From an uncultured Clostridia bacterium (GTDB lineage: Bacteria > Bacillota > Clostridia > Oscillospirales > Butyricicoccaceae): a stretch of 13,438 nt of DNA. Below the pieces are notes generated by a model. It saw nothing but the letters and a program-made list of their open reading frames with translations. It did no database searches and was not told where the DNA came from. How positions within the stretch are numbered: position 1 is the first letter of the stretch; the number at the start of each line of letters is the position of its first letter. Location: positions 1 through 13,438 of the forward strand of contig CAJUSB010000088.1 in assembly GCA_910589115.1 (NCBI GenBank), read 5' to 3'. Shown in pieces: positions 1-7,599 of this stretch. The translations under genes and the position numbers were made by a program.

Positions 1-176
1 GGTGCAGGGCGGAGCCTTGCCGCTCCCCGCGTAGGGGCGGGTGCAGGGCGGAGCCCGCCGCTCCCCGCGTAGGGGCGGGTGCAGGGCGGAGCCCGCCGCT
101 CCCCGCGTAGGGGCGGGTGCAGGGCGGAGCCCGCCGCTCCCCGCGCAGGGGCGGGTGCAGGGCAGCGCCCTGCCGC
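1..176. repeat. GC-rich tandem repeat, four 38-39 bp units plus a diverged fifth
   Basis: Units begin with GGTGCAGGGC at 1, 40, 78 and 116, so the period is 39, 38, 38 bp; a diverged fifth unit starts at 154. Units 2-4 are nearly identical; unit 1 differs at GGAGCCTTGCC. Each unit has a small hairpin of the form stem, three-base loop, stem (GGGC-GGA-GCCC), then a CCCC/GGGG inverted pair. In the fifth unit the stem is perfect: GCAGGGC (157-163), loop AGC, GCCCTGC (167-173). The same family returns at 13371-13438. There are no spacers, so this is not CRISPR. Function unknown. Confidence 0.85.
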
Positions 177-214
177 AGTCCGCGTAGGACGCCGCCCCGG
201 CGAGGGGCGGGAGT

Positions 215-244
215 CCAGAGGGCAGAGCCCTCTGGCGGTTTTTT
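215..244 (+). terminator. Hairpin with T run, rightward terminator-like
   Basis: A perfect 9-bp stem, CCAGAGGGC (215-223) and GCCCTCTGG (227-235), with an AGA loop, is followed three bases later by six T residues (239-244). It could stop transcription entering from the left. The 30 bases 208-237 are an exact reverse complement of 7600-7629, so the stem belongs to a dispersed repeat rather than being unique to this place. Confidence 0.6.
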
Positions 245-254
245 GATAAATGGC

Positions 255-283
255 TTCCTTATTTCTGGTTTTTGTGGTATACT
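255..283 (+). promoter_or_regulatory. Probable extended -10 promoter of the UDP-ManNAc dehydrogenase gene
   Basis: TATACT at 278-283 is preceded by TG at 275-276, giving an extended -10 (TGGTATACT). The -35 candidate at 255-260 (TTCCTT) is poor, as is common for extended -10 promoters. The expected start near 290 leaves a leader of about 70 nt before the start codon at 362. Confidence 0.5.
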
Positions 284-361
284 GGTTCTGTCTCTCGAAT
301 TTTGCGGAAGGCACGCCCCTCAGCTGCCCCCCGCCAGATGTTGAAAAGGAAGTTGCAGCTT

Positions 362-1567
362 ATGAAAAAAATTACCGTTATGGGCCTTGGCTACATCGGC
401 CTGCCCACCGCAATCACACTGGCCAGCGCCGGTTTCGAGGTTTGCGGTTTCGATGTCTCCGAAAAGGTTATCCGCTCCCTCAGCGCCGGGAAAATCCATA
501 TCGTTGAACCCGGCCTTCAGGATGCTTTCGATCAAGCCGTTGCCGGTGGACATCTCCACTTTTCTACAGAACTTCATCCCTCCGATGTTTTCTATATTTC
601 CGTGCCCACCCCCTTCTTTCAGGATGAGAACGGCGCACACAGAGCGGATCTGCATTTCGTAGAAGATGCCGGCCGCATGATCGGTGAAGTCCTTTCCGCT
701 GATTCTCTCGTTATCCTCGAATCCACTGTGCCGCCCCGCACCACCGAAATGCTTGCAAAAGTGCTTGGCGAATCGTCTGGGCTGCCCGCTGATACCCTGC
801 ACGTAGCGCATTGCCCCGAACGAGTGATTCCCGGTAATATGATGCATGAACTTAGAAACAATGACCGCATTATCGGCGCCCGTACCCCCGAAGCCGCCCG
901 CATGGCCGCAGAAATCTACAGCCACGTGCTCGAAAACGGCTCCTGCCACATTACCGATGATATCACCGCTGAAATGTGCAAACTTACAGAGAATACCTTC
1001 CGCGATGTGAATATCGCTTACGCGAATGAACTTTCCATCATTTGCGATAAAATGGGCGTCAACGTTTTTGAGCTGATCCGTTTGGCAAACTGTCATCCCC
1101 GCGTGAATATCCTTAACCCAGGTGTTGGTGTTGGGGGGCATTGTATTGCCGTTGATCCATGGTTTATTTATGAGCAGTTTCCGGAAGAGGCACGCGTCAT
1201 TCACGCCGCACGTCTCCGCAACGAGAATAAACCGAAATTTGTCGCCGGAAAGGTGCTTTCCTCTATGAAAAAAGTCACCGATACCGTGCTTGTGCTGGGC
1301 CTTTCCTATAAACCCGATGTAGACGATTTGCGTGAGTCTCCCTCTATTGAGCTTTGCCGTCTGTTGGCCGGGAAAGGTGTTTCCGTGATTGCCTGTGAAC
1401 CCTTTGCACCAGCTGGAGAAGTGGCTGGTATTCCCAACCTCCCGTTTGACGAAGCCATGGAAAAGGCCGGCTTTGTAGTCGTGACGCTGGGCCACACCCT
1501 TTTCAGGGATAATATGGAGCGGATTCGTGAAAAACCGTTTTTTGACTGCGTCGGCATGATGGGCTGA
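362..1567 (+). CDS. wecC: UDP-N-acetyl-D-mannosamine dehydrogenase (WecC type)
   Basis: This 401-residue cytosolic enzyme should oxidise UDP-ManNAc to UDP-ManNAc uronate with two NAD+, supplying a sugar for surface polysaccharide. Visible features, in order: Rossmann motif GLGYIGLP at residues 8-15; ESTVPPRTTE at 120-129; HCPERVIPG at 150-158, typical of WecC; KLTENTFRDVN at 207-217; and GGHCIAVDPWF, whose Cys261 is the catalytic thiolate of the family. Length is close to the usual 400-430. I chose ATG 362 because the Rossmann strand starts there and AAGGAAG lies just upstream; the longer reading from 272 adds about 30 unrelated residues. No UDP-GlcNAc 2-epimerase or glycosyltransferase is next to it, which is unusual. 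The gene is closed by a strong terminator and looks monocistronic. Its coding strand is C-rich, unlike the later genes. Distinguishing WecC from another nucleotide-sugar dehydrogenase rests on the CPERVIPG and FRDVNIA motifs. Confidence 0.92.
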   Translation: MKKITVMGLGYIGLPTAITLASAGFEVCGFDVSEKVIRSLSAGKIHIVEPGLQDAFDQAVAGGHLHFSTELHPSDVFYISVPTPFFQDENGAHRADLHFVEDAGRMIGEVLSADSLVILESTVPPRTTEMLAKVLGESSGLPADTLHVAHCPERVIPGNMMHELRNNDRIIGARTPEAARMAAEIYSHVLENGSCHITDDITAEMCKLTENTFRDVNIAYANELSIICDKMGVNVFELIRLANCHPRVNILNPGVGVGGHCIAVDPWFIYEQFPEEARVIHAARLRNENKPKFVAGKVLSSMKKVTDTVLVLGLSYKPDVDDLRESPSIELCRLLAGKGVSVIACEPFAPAGEVAGIPNLPFDEAMEKAGFVVVTLGHTLFRDNMERIREKPFFDCVGMMG

Positions 1568-1591
1568 TCGGTTGACAGTGCGTTCCCAAAG

Positions 1592-1629
1592 CAGGAGGCC
1601 GTCCGTTGGAGGACGGCCTCCTGTTTTTT
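1592..1629 (+). terminator. Intrinsic terminator after the dehydrogenase gene
   Basis: A perfect 13-bp stem (1592-1604 with 1611-1623) with a 6-base loop is followed directly by six T residues (1624-1629). It is 24 bases after the stop codon. Confidence 0.95.
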
Positions 1630-1937
1630 ACCGGGGAATGGGAAAATGTGGGAGAATCACTGTTTTTATGCGTTTCTTAGAAGCGAAAACGTTTGCACGG
1701 TTTTTTGTGAAAAATGCCCAATTTCCGGCCCATTCATCAATAGAAGTCCGGAGGCTCGTTTTTTGGACTTTCAAAACCGGATATTGTGGGAGAGTCCCGG
1801 AAAAGGGCAGAATCCTGTATGATTTCCGGCGAAATCCATTTGCACATTTTGTGCGCCAGCTCGTCCCGTTCCGCTGGACGAACCCGGTTTCTGTTTGAAG
1901 GATTACCGTCCTTTTGAACGGTCTGTGAATTTTTTGA
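1630..1937. other. Region without a supportable gene
   Basis: About 310 bases between the terminator and the promoter at 1938. Open frames on both strands have no recognisable family, no convincing ribosome site and composition unlike the neighbours. Apart from the operator-like palindrome at 1684-1697, only short imperfect hairpins are visible, for example AAGTCC/GGACTT around 1743-1771. Confidence 0.6.
1684..1697. promoter_or_regulatory. LacI/CcpA-type operator-like palindrome, upstream site
   Basis: CGAAAACGTTTGCA matches the LacI/CcpA-family pattern TGNAANCGNTTNCA at every defined position but the first. It lies about 250 bp upstream of the promoter at 1938-1966 and shares the 12-mer CGAAAACGTTTG exactly with the site at 2033-2044. 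Confidence 0.5.
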
Positions 1938-1966
1938 TTGACAAACCCCTTCCACCACAATATAAT
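1938..1966 (+). promoter_or_regulatory. Consensus housekeeping promoter of the ABC transporter operon
   Basis: TTGACA (1938-1943), a 17-base spacer and TATAAT (1961-1966) match the SigA consensus exactly, with a T/A-rich stretch upstream of the -35. Transcription should start near 1973. A promoter this strong normally needs a repressor, which fits the operator-like site about 65 bp downstream of the start. Confidence 0.88.
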
Positions 1967-1972
1967 AAAGCT

Positions 1973-2403
1973 ATAGACAAATGTGCTAAAGGATATCGGA
2001 ATTGTTTCTGATAAGGTCAGCATAATCTACAACGAAAACGTTTGAGTGTCCGCTGCAATAGGCCCTGCTTCTGCCTCTTTTTGGCAAGTTTGCGTCCCGT
2101 CAGCGGCTGGTTCGGCATTTTTGCGGGCAGAGTCTTCTGCCCGGCGTATTTTCCCGCCCGTCTGTATAGCAGGGGGTTCCTTTCCCCTTGCGCAAACGTT
2201 CGCGCGGCTGCGGGAAGACCAGCGCTTCCGTGCTGGATACCGCCGTGCGGCCCCGGCCCTTCCGGTACCGCCGTCCGGCCCATTAACAGGTTCTAAGCGA
2301 GGTGGTAGTGAAACCGGCGCAGCCTGCGCCCGACAGTGAAAAGGGAAACCATACATTTTGTGCCGGAGGGGACCGCTTTCCGGCCGGAGAAAGAGGTGTG
2401 CAT
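1973..2403 (+). other. Long 5' leader of the transporter operon
   Basis: About 430 nt separate the predicted transcription start from the chosen start codon at 2404. No convincing coding frame is seen. Visible structures are a 6-bp hairpin GGCGCA/TGCGCC (2316-2330) and a hairpin GCCGGA/TCCGGC (2362-2384) that ends just before the ribosome site GGAGAAAGAGG (2386-2396). The second could affect translation. I could not match the leader to a known riboswitch class. Confidence 0.5.
2033..2046. promoter_or_regulatory. LacI/CcpA-type operator-like palindrome, downstream of the promoter
   Basis: The 12-mer CGAAAACGTTTG (2033-2044) is identical to the upstream site at 1684-1695; over the full 14-base pattern there are three mismatches. 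It sits about 65 bp past the predicted transcription start, where a bound repressor would act as a roadblock. A weaker relative, GCAAACGTTCGC, lies at 2192-2203. Confidence 0.5.
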
Positions 2404-4224
2404 GTGGCAAACGCAAAAATCAAGAAAAAACCCATGACGTCAAAACGGGCGAAAAACCTGTTCCTGAATGTCGTCACCAATCCGTTTAACATGATCGTGC
2501 TTATTTGCCTGATCTGTTTGATCGGCCTGATCGTTGTACCGCTGCTGGAAATGCTCAAGAATACGATCACGCTTGCACAGAGTGAGCTGCGCCGCGTTCA
2601 CGGCAATGTCGGCGATTTTACGCTCTATTACTGGAAGTATATGTGTGCCAGCCAGATGTCGAAGGCGGTCCTCTGGGAGCCCCTCGGGAACTCCCTGCTG
2701 ATTGGCTTCTTTGTGGCGCTGATTTCGGTGCCGCTTGGTTCCATTTTGGCTTGGCTGATGGTACGCTCCGATATTCCGATGAAAAAGCAGATCGGTATGC
2801 TGATTATCATCCCTTATATGATCCCGTCCTGGTGCAAGGCGCTGTCCTGGCTCGCCGTTTTCCGCAACTCCCGTTCCGGACAGCTTGGTTTCCTTGCTGG
2901 TTTGGGTGTGCCGATTCCTGACTGGCTGGCCTACGGCCCCATCGCCATTATCCTGGTTATGGTGCTGCATTACTATGCTTTTGCTTACATTATGGTGTCA
3001 GGCTCGCTCCGTTCCATTAACTCCGAGTTGGAGGAAATGGCTGAAATTCAGGGCGCGAACAAGGTCCAGATCCTGAAATCTATTACGTTGCCGCTGGTGC
3101 TGCCCGCCGTCCTCTCGGCGACTATCATGTCACTGTCCAAGTCGGTCGGCTCCTATGGCGTTGCTGCCAACCTTGGTACACGTATTGGTTATTACACACT
3201 GGCAACGAAGATGCGTACCTTTATCGATGGCACGCCCAAGGGCGTGGGTTACGCAATGAGTATTTTGCTCATCCTGCTGGCGTCCGGTACGATTTTCGCA
3301 AACCAGCACGCCGTCGGCACCCGCAAATCCTATGAGACGATGGGCGGCAAGGGCACCCGCCACACGCCGATCCCGCTGGGCAAGGCAAAGGCTCCGCTGC
3401 TGATATTTATCGTTGTGTTCCTTGTCGTTGCAATGGTCCTGCCGATGTTTGTACTCGTGATGGAATCTTTCCAGATCCGCACCGGCGGCGGCTACGGCCT
3501 CGACAACCTGACGCTGTATAACTACATCGGTGAATCGGAGAACCTGACACTGAACGTCAACGGTATTTTCAAGAATGTGAATTTCTTCAAGGCGCTGTGG
3601 AACACCGTGCTGCTGAGCATCATTGCATCGGTCATCACCGCTTTTTCCGGTCAGTTCCTGGGGTACATATCCACCCGCGGCCGCGGCAAGTGGTACGGTC
3701 AGCTGACCGAACAGCTGGTATTTATCCCTTACCTGATGCCTGGCGTTGCATTTTCTGCGATTTACCTGGCAATGTTCTCTCGTCCGCGTCTGGGCGGGTT
3801 GATTCCGTCGCTGTATGGTACGTTTACGCTGATTTTGCTGGTTTCCATCGTTAAGCACTTCCCGTTTGCCAGCCGCTCCGGTACGGCGAACATGCTTCAG
3901 ATCAGCACAGAGCTGGAGGAGGCTGCCGACCTTGCCGGCGCGAGCTTCTGGAAGCGCATGGCGTCCATCATTATCCCGCTGGCAAAACAGGGCTTTATTT
4001 CCGGCTTTATGCTGGTGTTCATCAGTATTGCGAAAGAGCTCGACCTCATTATCCTGCTGATGACGCCGGAAACCCGCAACCTGTCCTATCTGGCGTTCCA
4101 GTATTCGCAGGATGGTTATGCGCAGATGTCGGATGCCATTTCGATCTGCGTGCTGCTGTTTATCCTGGTCTGCTATATTATTGCAAACCACTTCGGCGCG
4201 GATATCGGAAAGTCCTGGGGCTGA
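2404..4224 (+). CDS. ABC importer permease, two fused permease domains (FbpB/AfuB-like layout)
   Basis: This membrane protein forms the channel of an ABC importer and carries two BPD_transp_1-type halves in one chain, as in iron(III)-type FbpB permeases. With GTG 2404 it has 606 residues and about 12 hydrophobic segments. The first cytoplasmic coupling loop (EAA loop) is at about residues 208-231 (ELEEMAEIQGANKVQILKS) and the second at about 504-526 (ELEEAADLAGASFWKRM). The basic start KIKKKP before the first helix is typical. GTG 2404 has AGAGG seven bases upstream; GTG 2398, ATG 2434 and GTG 2302 are alternatives, the last adding residues unlike a permease. It is the first gene of the operon, with the ATPase 119 bases downstream. 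Known relatives carry iron, polyamines, phosphonates or sugar phosphates, so the substrate is open. Confidence 0.85.
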   Translation: MANAKIKKKPMTSKRAKNLFLNVVTNPFNMIVLICLICLIGLIVVPLLEMLKNTITLAQSELRRVHGNVGDFTLYYWKYMCASQMSKAVLWEPLGNSLLIGFFVALISVPLGSILAWLMVRSDIPMKKQIGMLIIIPYMIPSWCKALSWLAVFRNSRSGQLGFLAGLGVPIPDWLAYGPIAIILVMVLHYYAFAYIMVSGSLRSINSELEEMAEIQGANKVQILKSITLPLVLPAVLSATIMSLSKSVGSYGVAANLGTRIGYYTLATKMRTFIDGTPKGVGYAMSILLILLASGTIFANQHAVGTRKSYETMGGKGTRHTPIPLGKAKAPLLIFIVVFLVVAMVLPMFVLVMESFQIRTGGGYGLDNLTLYNYIGESENLTLNVNGIFKNVNFFKALWNTVLLSIIASVITAFSGQFLGYISTRGRGKWYGQLTEQLVFIPYLMPGVAFSAIYLAMFSRPRLGGLIPSLYGTFTLILLVSIVKHFPFASRSGTANMLQISTELEEAADLAGASFWKRMASIIIPLAKQGFISGFMLVFISIAKELDLIILLMTPETRNLSYLAFQYSQDGYAQMSDAISICVLLFILVCYIIANHFGADIGKSWG

Positions 4225-4343
4225 TGCCCCGCGTGCCCGCCGGAGGCCTGCGGGTGTCCGGCCGGGTATCTTTCTGAACAATTCCCGGTATAAACGTTCC
4301 GGCGCACCAGCGCCAACCTTTTGAGAAAGGAAATACAGAAGCT

Positions 4344-5477
4344 ATGAGCAGAATCGAATTAAAGCATATTGACAAATTCTATGGCAGCAACCATGTCCTG
4401 CGTGACATCAACCTTGTCATTGAGGACGGCGATTTCATGACCCTGCTCGGCCCCTCCGGCTGCGGCAAGACGACGACGCTGCGTGTCGTTTCCGGTCTGG
4501 AGAAGCCGCAGAGCGGTTATATGACCATAGACGGGCGTGAGGTCATCAACTGTGACGATGCATTTTATGAGGAGCCCTCCAAGCGCGGCCTGAACCTGGT
4601 GTTCCAGTCCTACGCTTTGTGGCCGCACATGACCGTTTATGACAACATTGCCTTTGGCCTGAAAATTAAGAAGATGGCGAAGGCCGAGATTGACAAGGCT
4701 GTCGGGGATTCATTGAAGATGCTCCGGATCGAGCAGTTTGCCGACCGTTACCCGAATGAGCTTTCCGGTGGCCAGCAGCAGCGTGTTGCGATTGCCCGCG
4801 CGATTGCTTCCAAGCCCAGGCTGCTGCTGCTTGACGAACCGCTGTCCAACCTTGACGCGAAGCTGCGTATTGATATGCGTTCCGAACTCAAGCGCCTGCA
4901 TCTGGAAATGGGCACGACGATTATTTATGTTACCCATGACCAGGTCGAAGCGCTGACGATGTCTACCAAGATTGCGCTTTTCAAGGAAGGCGTGCTCAAT
5001 CAGGTCGCGACGCCGATGGAGATTTATATGAATCCTATTGACTTGACGGCTGCTGACTTTATTGGTAATCCGCGTATCAATTTGCTTGACGGCAAGGCGA
5101 ACTATGATGGTGTGACGCTGTCTGCTTCCTGCGGTCTGGGTGATTACAAATTCAGCGGCGACCTGGTTTCCCATACGGAGGAGATCCCGAAGGGCAGTTT
5201 TGAGTGTGTGTTTGCAATGCGTCCCGAGCAGATTGAGATTTGCACGGAGAAGGAAGCAGGCGCCATTGAGGCGGATGTATATGCATCGCAGCCCGCAGGT
5301 TCTGAAACGCTGATTACGCTGCGTGTTGGCGGGCATGAGTTCATTGCCAAGCAGCTGGGCATTCAGGATTATAAAATGAATCAGAAAGTATATATCAAGG
5401 TTGACCCTGATATTCTGAACGTGTATAATAAAAAGACAGAACGGCTGATCAAATTGGCACGGCTGCTGCGAAAGTAA
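4344..5477 (+). CDS. ABC importer ATP-binding protein
   Basis: This 377-residue ATPase should power the adjacent importer, docking on the two EAA loops of the permease. Visible features: Walker A GPSGCGKTT at residues 36-44, Q-loop Gln88 (FQSY), signature LSGGQQQR at 140-147, Walker B LLLLDEP at 160-166, D-loop SNLD and H-loop His198 (VTHD). The last 140 or so residues form a TOBE-type regulatory tail, as in FbpC, PotA and MalK proteins. The ribosome site AGAAAGGAAA is rather far (about 12 bases) from ATG 4344. The stop codon overlaps an operator-like palindrome at 5473-5486. Short hairpins, including GGCGC/GCGCC just before the ribosome site, fill the 119-base gap after the permease gene. 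Confidence 0.93.
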   Translation: MSRIELKHIDKFYGSNHVLRDINLVIEDGDFMTLLGPSGCGKTTTLRVVSGLEKPQSGYMTIDGREVINCDDAFYEEPSKRGLNLVFQSYALWPHMTVYDNIAFGLKIKKMAKAEIDKAVGDSLKMLRIEQFADRYPNELSGGQQQRVAIARAIASKPRLLLLDEPLSNLDAKLRIDMRSELKRLHLEMGTTIIYVTHDQVEALTMSTKIALFKEGVLNQVATPMEIYMNPIDLTAADFIGNPRINLLDGKANYDGVTLSASCGLGDYKFSGDLVSHTEEIPKGSFECVFAMRPEQIEICTEKEAGAIEADVYASQPAGSETLITLRVGGHEFIAKQLGIQDYKMNQKVYIKVDPDILNVYNKKTERLIKLARLLRK

Positions 5478-5486
5478 ACGTTTTCT
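5473..5486. promoter_or_regulatory. Third LacI/CcpA-type operator-like palindrome
   Basis: AGTAAACGTTTTCT keeps the AA-N-CG-N-TT core; its reverse complement shares GAAAACGTTT with the two sites before the operon. It overlaps the ATPase stop codon and precedes the binding-protein gene by about 100 bases. No clear -35/-10 pair follows, so it may be an internal control site or chance. Confidence 0.35.
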
Positions 5487-5582
5487 GATTTCTAAAGTTC
5501 AGTTACGCGCCCGGGCGGCACAGCGCGGGCCGCGTCATTGATAAAAAGAAGAAGGACCCCATTTTGAAAGGAGAAAAGCATC

Positions 5583-6896
5583 ATGAAGAAAGCATTGGCC
5601 TTTATGCTGGCAATGTCAATGGTACTGTCGCTTGCGGCGTGCGGCGGCGGGGATAACGGCGGAAACACTGGCGCTGACAATTCAAATGCCGGAACGAGCC
5701 AGCCTACGGACGGCGGAGCAGCCGGCGGCAGCGAACGCGGCAGTTTCAAGGATGCGCGCACCCTTCAGGCGGACTATCCGGATCAGGTCGCGTGGAACGA
5801 CATGACCGAAGAGGAGCTGCTTGAGGCGGCCAAGGCAGAACCGGGCGACATTATTGTTTATGGTATTTCTTCCCGTATTGAGAAGATCTGCGATCTGTTC
5901 AATGAGAAGTATGGGGCGGACGGGCTGGAGGCGATTGCTTTTGACCTGGACCAGACCGAAGCGATTGACAAGGTACGCACCGAGGCCGAGTCGAACAATG
6001 TAAATGCTGACGTACTCCAGTGTAAGGATGTTACGGGCGATATTTTCCTGGAATTCGTGCCGGGGAATTATGTTGAGCTGTACTTCCCGACGGATATCTG
6101 CGAGCATATTGTAGATGAGAATCTGATGACCTATGGTATGCCGTTCTATTCTTCACTGTCTTACTGGTATTATAATACGGATGAGTTCCCGGATGCGGAA
6201 CCGATCAGCAACTGGTGGCAGTTTGTGGAGAAGGACGAGAATGGCAACCAGAAGTATTCGATCGTAGCCAAGGAGATTGGCACAGAGCAGGCGTACCTGG
6301 CGTTGTTTGCATCTTTCATTGTCAATGCTGACAAGATGGAGCAGGCATATGAAGACCTGTATGGCGAACCGTTGGAGTATACCTATAATGCGGATGAGGT
6401 TGCGGGCCTTGGCGTACCGGCGAACAACGCGGGCTACGAGTACATGTGGCGTTTCTCACAGATGAAGATGACTTTCATCTCTGACGGTGATGAAATCGTT
6501 GGCGCGGTTCACAATGGTGTTGAGGGCCGTCCGACCTTTGGCTTGGCTTCTGCGGGCAAGATTTCCGGGCGTGATGATGATGGGCTGTCCATTGCTTGGC
6601 TGACCGATCTGAAGCCTTACAATGGGATTCAGAACTGCAACTATCTGTACCCGATTGCGGATTGTGACAATCCGGCCGGTGCGCGGCTGTTTATCCGGTT
6701 CATGATGGGCGATGGTTTTGAGGCAATGTGCAAGGAAGGCAACTGGTCGGTTGTTGACAATTTTGAGAACCCGGCGAACCCCTTCCCGATTTCTGAGGCG
6801 AATGCGATTGCGCCTGATCTGCACGCGATTTATAATGTTTTCCTTGAGACACAGGATGCTTGGATTTTCTGGCTGAACAACAATCCGAACATGTAA
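5583..6896 (+). CDS. Extracellular solute-binding lipoprotein of the ABC importer
   Basis: This 437-residue protein should be a membrane-anchored receptor delivering substrate to the permease. It has a short basic start (MKKA), a hydrophobic core and a lipobox LAAC, giving lipidated Cys20. A low-complexity Gly/Asn/Ser linker follows (about 21-52), then a two-lobe binding fold beginning near DIIVYGISSRIEKI. Aromatic-rich segments such as SYWYYNTDEF and NWWQF resemble those lining the cleft of iron/phosphonate-type (type 2) binding proteins, but I cannot identify metal ligands with confidence. AAAGGAG lies nine bases before ATG 5583. The order permease-ATPase-receptor is the reverse of the usual receptor-first fbpABC order. 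A GC-rich imperfect inverted repeat at about 5507-5535 lies in the upstream gap and may adjust its expression. Confidence 0.88.
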   Translation: MKKALAFMLAMSMVLSLAACGGGDNGGNTGADNSNAGTSQPTDGGAAGGSERGSFKDARTLQADYPDQVAWNDMTEEELLEAAKAEPGDIIVYGISSRIEKICDLFNEKYGADGLEAIAFDLDQTEAIDKVRTEAESNNVNADVLQCKDVTGDIFLEFVPGNYVELYFPTDICEHIVDENLMTYGMPFYSSLSYWYYNTDEFPDAEPISNWWQFVEKDENGNQKYSIVAKEIGTEQAYLALFASFIVNADKMEQAYEDLYGEPLEYTYNADEVAGLGVPANNAGYEYMWRFSQMKMTFISDGDEIVGAVHNGVEGRPTFGLASAGKISGRDDDGLSIAWLTDLKPYNGIQNCNYLYPIADCDNPAGARLFIRFMMGDGFEAMCKEGNWSVVDNFENPANPFPISEANAIAPDLHAIYNVFLETQDAWIFWLNNNPNM

Positions 6897-6905
6897 AGCG
6901 GCAGC

Positions 6906-6970
6906 GTGCTGAGGCAGCACAAACAGTAGGACCACTGCGCAAGGGTGGAAGCGTCTTGCTTCCACCCTTT
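6906..6970 (+). terminator. Two hairpins after the binding-protein gene, terminator or attenuator
   Basis: A 6-bp hairpin GTGCTG/CAGCAC with an AGG loop (6906-6920) is followed by a perfect 12-bp stem (6941-6952 with 6958-6969) and then TCTT. The T tract is short, so termination may be partial, lowering rather than blocking expression of the next gene. Confidence 0.6.
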
Positions 6971-7024
6971 CTTACAGCAGAGCGGGGAAAAAACGGAAAC
7001 AGTCTATAGGGATGGCAGAAAGGC

Positions 7025-7576
7025 ATGGGATCCAGAATGGGGAAGGAACAAAGCAGTTTTGAGAAGAAACTGATCAAGATCAAAGAGAGCAGCTTCTGGG
7101 ATGCTTTTCGATTCACGAAGGACGGCAGGTTTAAGAGTACGCTGCTGATTTATTCGTTCACGTTAAGTTTTGTATTTATTGCGATTTATGGGGCGGCATA
7201 TTGGCTGCTGATTGATCCGCTGGAGTTTGGGCTGCGGCCGTATTTGGGCACGCACATGCGCACGCTGGCGGAGAGTTTCATACCGGCGGTGCTGGGCACG
7301 CTGGTTTGCTGTATTTTTCATTTTACGAGTCACGAAAAAAAGATGGTTTTGTTCACGTATGGGTGGATCATTGTATATGTGGTGGTATTGTGGGCATTTT
7401 CGTTTGTCACATTCACGCCGCAGGAGATGGAGATTGTGCATATGCTAGCGCTGCGGTTTCTTGTGCCGCCGCTGAGCACGGGAATCATAGGGGCGGCGTT
7501 GTTGTATGCGCACCACCGGCGGAACGACCCATTCAGGAGATATCAGTCCCTGCCCGACTGGCAAAAGGACCGCTGA
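7025..7576 (+). CDS. Unrecognised four-helix membrane protein
   Basis: I do not recognise this 183-residue protein. It has a charged N-terminus (about 1-38, rich in Lys), then hydrophobic segments at about 41-63, 84-101, 107-129 and 140-162, and a short basic C-terminal tail (HHRRNDPFRRYQ). No signal peptide or enzyme motif is visible. It follows the importer receptor by 128 bases with a hairpin between, so it may be a reduced-level member of that operon or have its own weak promoter. The start is uncertain: ATG 7025 has AGAAAGG only one base away, while ATG 7037 is about 13 bases from the same element. A role as an accessory importer subunit is only inference from position. Confidence 0.65.
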   Translation: MGSRMGKEQSSFEKKLIKIKESSFWDAFRFTKDGRFKSTLLIYSFTLSFVFIAIYGAAYWLLIDPLEFGLRPYLGTHMRTLAESFIPAVLGTLVCCIFHFTSHEKKMVLFTYGWIIVYVVVLWAFSFVTFTPQEMEIVHMLALRFLVPPLSTGIIGAALLYAHHRRNDPFRRYQSLPDWQKDR

Positions 7577-7599
7577 CGCGTGATGTCCTCCGCAGACGG

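Noticed and set aside
1..153. CRISPR array
   Set aside because: The repeats follow one another directly with no unique spacers, and no cas gene is present.
117..507. Small + strand open frames over the repeat array and wecC start
   Set aside because: They consist of translated GC-rich repeat or run out of frame over the clear wecC start; no family or ribosome site supports them.
1572..2339. Open frames on both strands in the gap before the importer
   Set aside because: No recognisable protein, no good ribosome site, and they overlap a consensus promoter and operator-like sites.
2285..2350. Cobalamin riboswitch, because GTGAAACCGGCGC, CAGTGA and AAGGGAAAC resemble its core
   Set aside because: The elements are in the wrong order, and no B12-box-like sequence follows.
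2302..2403. Extending the permease to GTG 2302
   Set aside because: The added residues are polar and unlike a permease N-terminus, and a good ribosome site lies just before GTG 2404.
3130..4281. Minus-strand open frame of 383 codons opposite the permease
   Set aside because: Low-complexity, Arg/Gln/His-rich translation opposite a clear permease; no ribosome site or family.
1600..4300. Replication origin, from the change in G/C skew
   Set aside because: All genes point the same way, there is no dnaA or DnaA-box cluster, and the skew change rests mainly on one gene.
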